From the NCBI GenBank assembly GCA_947465345.1, contig CANHZL010000043.1, positions 1 to 8,900 on the forward strand: a stretch of 8,900 nucleotides of DNA, written 5' to 3'. This stretch comes from Opitutia bacterium. Its GTDB lineage: Bacteria > Verrucomicrobiota > Verrucomicrobiae > Opitutales > UBA953. The notes under the pieces were generated by a model. That model did not search any database. It was not told the DNA's origin and saw only the letters and a list, made by a program, of their open reading frames with translations. Each line of letters begins with the position of its first letter. Position 1 is the stretch's first letter. Shown piece after piece: positions 5,971 through 8,900 of the stretch. A program made the position numbers and the translations under genes.

Positions 5971-7473
5971 TTACTTCTGGGCAGCGGCGTCAGTCTTCTT
6001 AACCGGAGCCTTCTTCGCGGCTGGCTTCGGGGCTAGGTCGCGAAGCTTCACGTTCTTGAACCAGACTTCGTCGCCGTGTTCCTGGAGGAGGATGTGGCCG
6101 TCGGCCCACTCGCCGAAGTTCTTGCCGTACTTGGGGTCGGCATACTTCGACTTCGCCACAAGGGCGCGGAACTCGTCGGTGCTGCGGTCGTAGGAGACAA
6201 CGAGGCGCCCGTTGAGCCAGTGTTCGACCTTCGTGCCCTTGGCGATGACGTAGGCGTTGTTCCACTGCCCGATGGCGTTGGCACGCTTGTCTTTAGAGGC
6301 GGTGATGAGATCGTAGAGCGAGGAGACCGTACGATTGCCGTCGCGACCGAGTTTGGCGTCCGGGTGGACAGCATCGTCGAGCATCTGGAACTCTAGACCG
6401 AAGGCCGAGCCGGCACCATGGTTGAGGTCAGGCTGCACGTAATACTTCAGGCCGCTGTTGGCGCCCTTGGTGAGCTTGAAATCGACCGAAACTTCGAACT
6501 GCTTGTAGCGCTCGATCGTGATGATGTCACCGGCCGAGGCGGATTCCTTGCCGCCTGAAGCGGCCGTATGGAGCTGGCCTTTCTCGATGGTCCAGCCTTC
6601 CTTGGGGAATTCCGGGCCCTTGGCGGAGCGCCAGCCCTTGCTGGTACGTCCGTCAAAGAGGAGCTTCCAGCCGTCAGCCTTCTCGGAGTCGGACAGGCTG
6701 TTGTCATTAATCTTCGTCAGGGAGATGTTGCGCCATTCGACCGTCGTGCCGGCCTTGGTGGCGTCTTTGCCGATGCCGTGGACTTGGAAGGCGATGAAGC
6801 CAGTCTTGTAGCCGTCATCGCGGACGTCAACGCGCTGGACGCCGTTGAGCCAGGTGCGGATGCGGGTGCCGTTGGCTTCCACCTTCACGTGGTTCCATTC
6901 GCCAATCTTGGAAAGCTCGCGTCCCTGCTTGGAAAAGGCGAGAGCGTCGCCGCCGCCGAAGCCAGGGAAGATCCAGCCACGACGACCTTCTTCGTAGAGA
7001 CCGGCAGACCACATGCGGGCCTCGGTGTCGGGCTTCTTCACGTTCTTCGGGTCGGTGTCGATTTCGGCCTGGTAGCCGTGGACACGACCGACTGGTACCT
7101 TGGCGGCCTTGCCATCAGAGGTCTTGTAGTTGACCTCCTTGGCTTCGGCGTGGCTGCGGATTTGCACGCCCGAGTTCAGGCGCGGGTCGTTCTTGAAGTC
7201 ATACTCGAGGACGAAGTTCGCATAGTCCTTTTCGGTGGCGAGGAAGGTGTTCGGCGTGTTGAGGGTGGAGGTGCCGACGAGGTTGCCCTCGGCGCTGACC
7301 GAGTAGGCCGCTTCGCCGCCGAGCTTCTTGAAGCCCGTGAGGTCCTTACCGTTGAAGATCTCTACTTTGTTCGGGTTGGCCTTCGGCGCGCCGGCGGCGG
7401 CCTTGTCGTCACTGGCGCAGCCTGCGAGGAGCAGGGCGGCGGTGAGGCTCAGGATGAGCGGGTTCTTTTTCAT
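5971..7473 (-). CDS. Lipoprotein with two tandem DUF1080 (3-keto-disaccharide hydrolase-type) domains
   Basis: This is a 500-residue surface or periplasmic lipoprotein. The N terminus is a Lys-start, hydrophobic signal peptide ending in the lipobox LAGC, with C19 as the lipidated cysteine, followed by a short Ala/Lys linker. The first DUF1080 (PF06439) domain spans about 36-253: VEIFNGKDLTGF, LNSGVQIRSH (99-108), GYQAEIDT (133-140), WLNGV and GFIAFQVHG (225-233). The second spans about 267-480: GWKLLFDGRTSKGW, ANSGLKYYV (338-346), GLEFQMLDD (359-367), WLNGRLVVSYD and ILLQEHGDEVWFKNV. The fold is a concanavalin-like jelly roll. Characterised members cleave 3-keto-glycosides formed by oxidoreductases, which fits the Gfo/Idh gene next door. 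The last 20 residues are rich in Lys, Ala and Pro. A terminator sits both upstream and downstream of the gene, so it may form its own unit or depend on read-through. No Shine-Dalgarno sequence precedes the ATG. Whether both domains are catalytic cannot be told from the sequence. Confidence 0.9.
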   Translation of the reverse strand: MKKNPLILSLTAALLLAGCASDDKAAAGAPKANPNKVEIFNGKDLTGFKKLGGEAAYSVSAEGNLVGTSTLNTPNTFLATEKDYANFVLEYDFKNDPRLNSGVQIRSHAEAKEVNYKTSDGKAAKVPVGRVHGYQAEIDTDPKNVKKPDTEARMWSAGLYEEGRRGWIFPGFGGGDALAFSKQGRELSKIGEWNHVKVEANGTRIRTWLNGVQRVDVRDDGYKTGFIAFQVHGIGKDATKAGTTVEWRNISLTKINDNSLSDSEKADGWKLLFDGRTSKGWRSAKGPEFPKEGWTIEKGQLHTAASGGKESASAGDIITIERYKQFEVSVDFKLTKGANSGLKYYVQPDLNHGAGSAFGLEFQMLDDAVHPDAKLGRDGNRTVSSLYDLITASKDKRANAIGQWNNAYVIAKGTKVEHWLNGRLVVSYDRSTDEFRALVAKSKYADPKYGKNFGEWADGHILLQEHGDEVWFKNVKLRDLAPKPAAKKAPVKKTDAAAQK

Positions 7474-7499
7474 GGGGTGGGGTATTTGGTTTAGAGATG

Positions 7500-7532
7500 A
7501 AAAAGCGGAGCGACCTCGCGGCCGCTCCGCTT
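7500..7532 (-). terminator. Rho-independent terminator after the Gfo/Idh gene, in the DUF1080 leader
   Basis: AAGCGGAGCG (7503-7512) and CGCTCCGCTT (7523-7532) form a perfect 10-bp inverted repeat around a 10-base GC-rich loop. Read on the minus strand it starts 12 bases after the Gfo/Idh stop and runs into five U residues (7504-7500), the first two within the stem. The end of the U-run is only 26 bases before the DUF1080 start codon, so it could also work as an attenuator for that gene. Confidence 0.8.
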
Positions 7533-7544
7533 CGTCGGAGGGGT

Positions 7545-8900
7545 TTAGAACGAGGTGGGGATCTCGAAGCCCTTGCGGCCGGTGCGCTTGGCCACGAGGT
7601 CGCGGTTGGCGGCCTCGGCGTTGGCGCCGGTGAAGAGTTCGGTCTTAGTGTCCTGCGTGAGCGGGGCGCCGAGGGTGGCCTTGGCTTCGTCGAGGTTTAC
7701 GCCGTTACGACCGAGGTGCTCGGCCATGCGACCGAAGGCTTCGGAGAGACCGGAGCTTGCCTTGATGGCTTCCTTGATTTCGCCCGCGCTCTTCTTCGCG
7801 CCGACGCGGTAGGAGATGTTGGCGGAGTGGACGAGGGCGGTGGACAGGTGGCACTCGCGGACTGGGGCGTGGATGTTGGCGGAGGAACCCTTGCGGATGC
7901 CTTCGACCCAGTTGGCGTGGTGGCCGGAAGCGCCGCCGGTGAGGTCAACGGTGTCGACGGTCTTGCCGTAGGACTTCACGAACTTGCCGTCCTTATCGTA
8001 GACCTGGCAGGAGTTGTAATCTGGCACGACGAGGGTGGCGTTCTCGCACTCGACGATGATGCCGATCTCAGGGGACTTGGCGGTCTTCTCGCCGGAGTTG
8101 CTCTCCTTGAACTGGCCGAACTTGTTCGACGGGCCGTTCATCTTGCCGTCGGCGGTGAGGCCGTAGACTTCGGTGATCAGGGGCGCGGCGGCGTAGTTAT
8201 GGATGGAGACGAAGGTGTTCGGGGTCTCGCCGCAATCGACGTAGCCGAAGCGACCGCCGACGGAGACGACCTCAGGGGCGACTTCGTGGGTGCCGAGGAA
8301 CCAGCGGGCGATGTCGATCTCGTGAATCGCCTGGTTGCAAAGGTCGCCACCGCCGTAGTTCCAGAACCAGTGCCAATCGTAGTGCACCGGTCCGTTGTTG
8401 GCGGCTTCGTTCACCTTGTCGGACTCGTTGCCGCGGATGGATTCCTGGATATCGGCCGGGCCGTTCCAGAGGTCGTAATCGATCTCGGAGGGGATGGCGT
8501 TCTTCTTGGCCGGGCCGATGGACTTGCGGCGCTTGTAGCAGATGGCGCGGGCGAGCTTCACCTTGCCGTACTTGCCGGCGTGGACGTCCTTGATGGCGGC
8601 GCGGATACCGGCGCCGGAGCGGCTCTGGGTGCCGGCCTGGACGACGAGCTTGGAGAAGTGGTTCGAGGCGGCGACGAGCTGCTGGCCTTCGAAGATGTTG
8701 TGCGAAAGCGGCTTCTCGACGTAGAGGTGCTTGCCGGCCTGGAGGGACCAGATGCCCTGGATGGAGTGCTGGTGGTTCGGGGAGGCGATGGAGACGGCGT
8801 CGATGTCCTTGTCTTCGAGCATCTTTCGCATGTCGGTGTAGCCCTTGGCGCCCGGGTTGTCCTTCAGGCCCTTGGCGACGACCTTGGCGTCGACGTCGCA
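7545..8900 (-). CDS. Gfo/Idh/MocA family oxidoreductase, C-terminal 451 residues
   Basis: This is an NAD(P)-dependent sugar oxidoreductase of the Gfo/Idh/MocA family. The frame is open to base 8900, so the true start lies outside the window; the ATG at 8831 is internal. The visible part opens with CDVDAKV, the end of the second Rossmann strand, so the GxGxxG motif and any Tat or Sec signal are missing, probably some 40-90 residues. IASPNHQH (in-window 38-45) and the family signature YVEKPLSHN (60-68, with E62-K63-P64) follow. HYDWHWFWNYGGGDLCNQ and then AIHEIDIARW (192-201) hold the conserved active-site His and Asp (H193, D196) in the form typical of secreted PVC and Bacteroidetes members. 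The C-terminal part carries the usual STALVHSANISYRVG segment. The reaction is probably oxidation of a ring hydroxyl of a sugar or glycoside, with the DUF1080 product downstream as a likely partner. A terminator lies 12 bases past the stop. Confidence 0.92.
   Translation of the reverse strand, partial: CDVDAKVVAKGLKDNPGAKGYTDMRKMLEDKDIDAVSIASPNHQHSIQGIWSLQAGKHLYVEKPLSHNIFEGQQLVAASNHFSKLVVQAGTQSRSGAGIRAAIKDVHAGKYGKVKLARAICYKRRKSIGPAKKNAIPSEIDYDLWNGPADIQESIRGNESDKVNEAANNGPVHYDWHWFWNYGGGDLCNQAIHEIDIARWFLGTHEVAPEVVSVGGRFGYVDCGETPNTFVSIHNYAAAPLITEVYGLTADGKMNGPSNKFGQFKESNSGEKTAKSPEIGIIVECENATLVVPDYNSCQVYDKDGKFVKSYGKTVDTVDLTGGASGHHANWVEGIRKGSSANIHAPVRECHLSTALVHSANISYRVGAKKSAGEIKEAIKASSGLSEAFGRMAEHLGRNGVNLDEAKATLGAPLTQDTKTELFTGANAEAANRDLVAKRTGRKGFEIPTSF

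Noticed and set aside
6568..7494. Long plus-strand open frame of 308 codons opposite the DUF1080 gene
   Set aside because: It is the antisense of a well-supported coding gene in GC-rich DNA, has no recognisable motif and shows the Val/Gly/Ala/Asp-rich look of a complementary-frame artefact.
8762..8831. ATG at 8831 as the true start of the oxidoreductase
   Set aside because: The frame continues upstream as CDVDAKV... to the window edge, which is the expected Rossmann region. The ATG is internal and the gene is cut by the window.
1..8900. CRISPR array, tRNA or rRNA gene, insertion sequence, or phage signature
   Set aside because: I saw no regularly spaced repeats, no tRNA cloverleaf and no transposase, integrase or phage motifs. 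Nearly all of the window is accounted for by coding sequence.

Overview
This 8.9 kb window is GC-rich bacterial DNA. Its gene content points to the PVC superphylum, most likely Verrucomicrobia with Planctomycetes as the alternative. It holds a planctomycete-type cytochrome c (PSCyt/PSD) protein, two exported type I sulfatases, a lipoprotein with two DUF1080 domains and a secreted-type Gfo/Idh/MocA oxidoreductase. None of the six visible gene starts has a clear Shine-Dalgarno sequence. The phylum call is an inference from family content, not from a marker gene.

Left part (1-2676): a PSCyt1/PSD-type gene starts at 466 and runs leftward out of the window. Divergent from it is a tight two-gene unit, hemL (glutamate-1-semialdehyde aminomutase, best start GTG 593) and proC (pyrroline-5-carboxylate reductase), separated by 2 bp. 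Both are ordinary housekeeping enzymes that act on glutamate-semialdehyde-type metabolites. The 126-bp divergent region between the PSCyt gene and hemL carries a nested dyad but no convincing promoter.

Right part (2688-8900): four genes on the minus strand, in transcription order from the right. First is a Gfo/Idh/MocA oxidoreductase whose 5' end lies outside the window, followed by an intrinsic terminator. Next is a DUF1080-DUF1080 lipoprotein, followed by a strong intrinsic terminator. Last are two tandem sulfatases (4-bp gap) that converge on proC. The last sulfatase and proC share a perfect 11-bp inverted repeat that contains both stop codons.

Taken together, the right part looks like an accessory locus for a sulfated glycan. 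The sulfatases would remove sulfate esters outside the cytoplasm. The Gfo/Idh and DUF1080 proteins match the two enzyme types of the oxidative 3-keto route of glycoside cleavage, in which a sugar C3 hydroxyl is oxidised and the glycosidic bond of the 3-keto product is then broken. That joint role is an inference. No glycoside hydrolase, transporter, SusC/D pair or formylglycine-generating enzyme is visible in the window.
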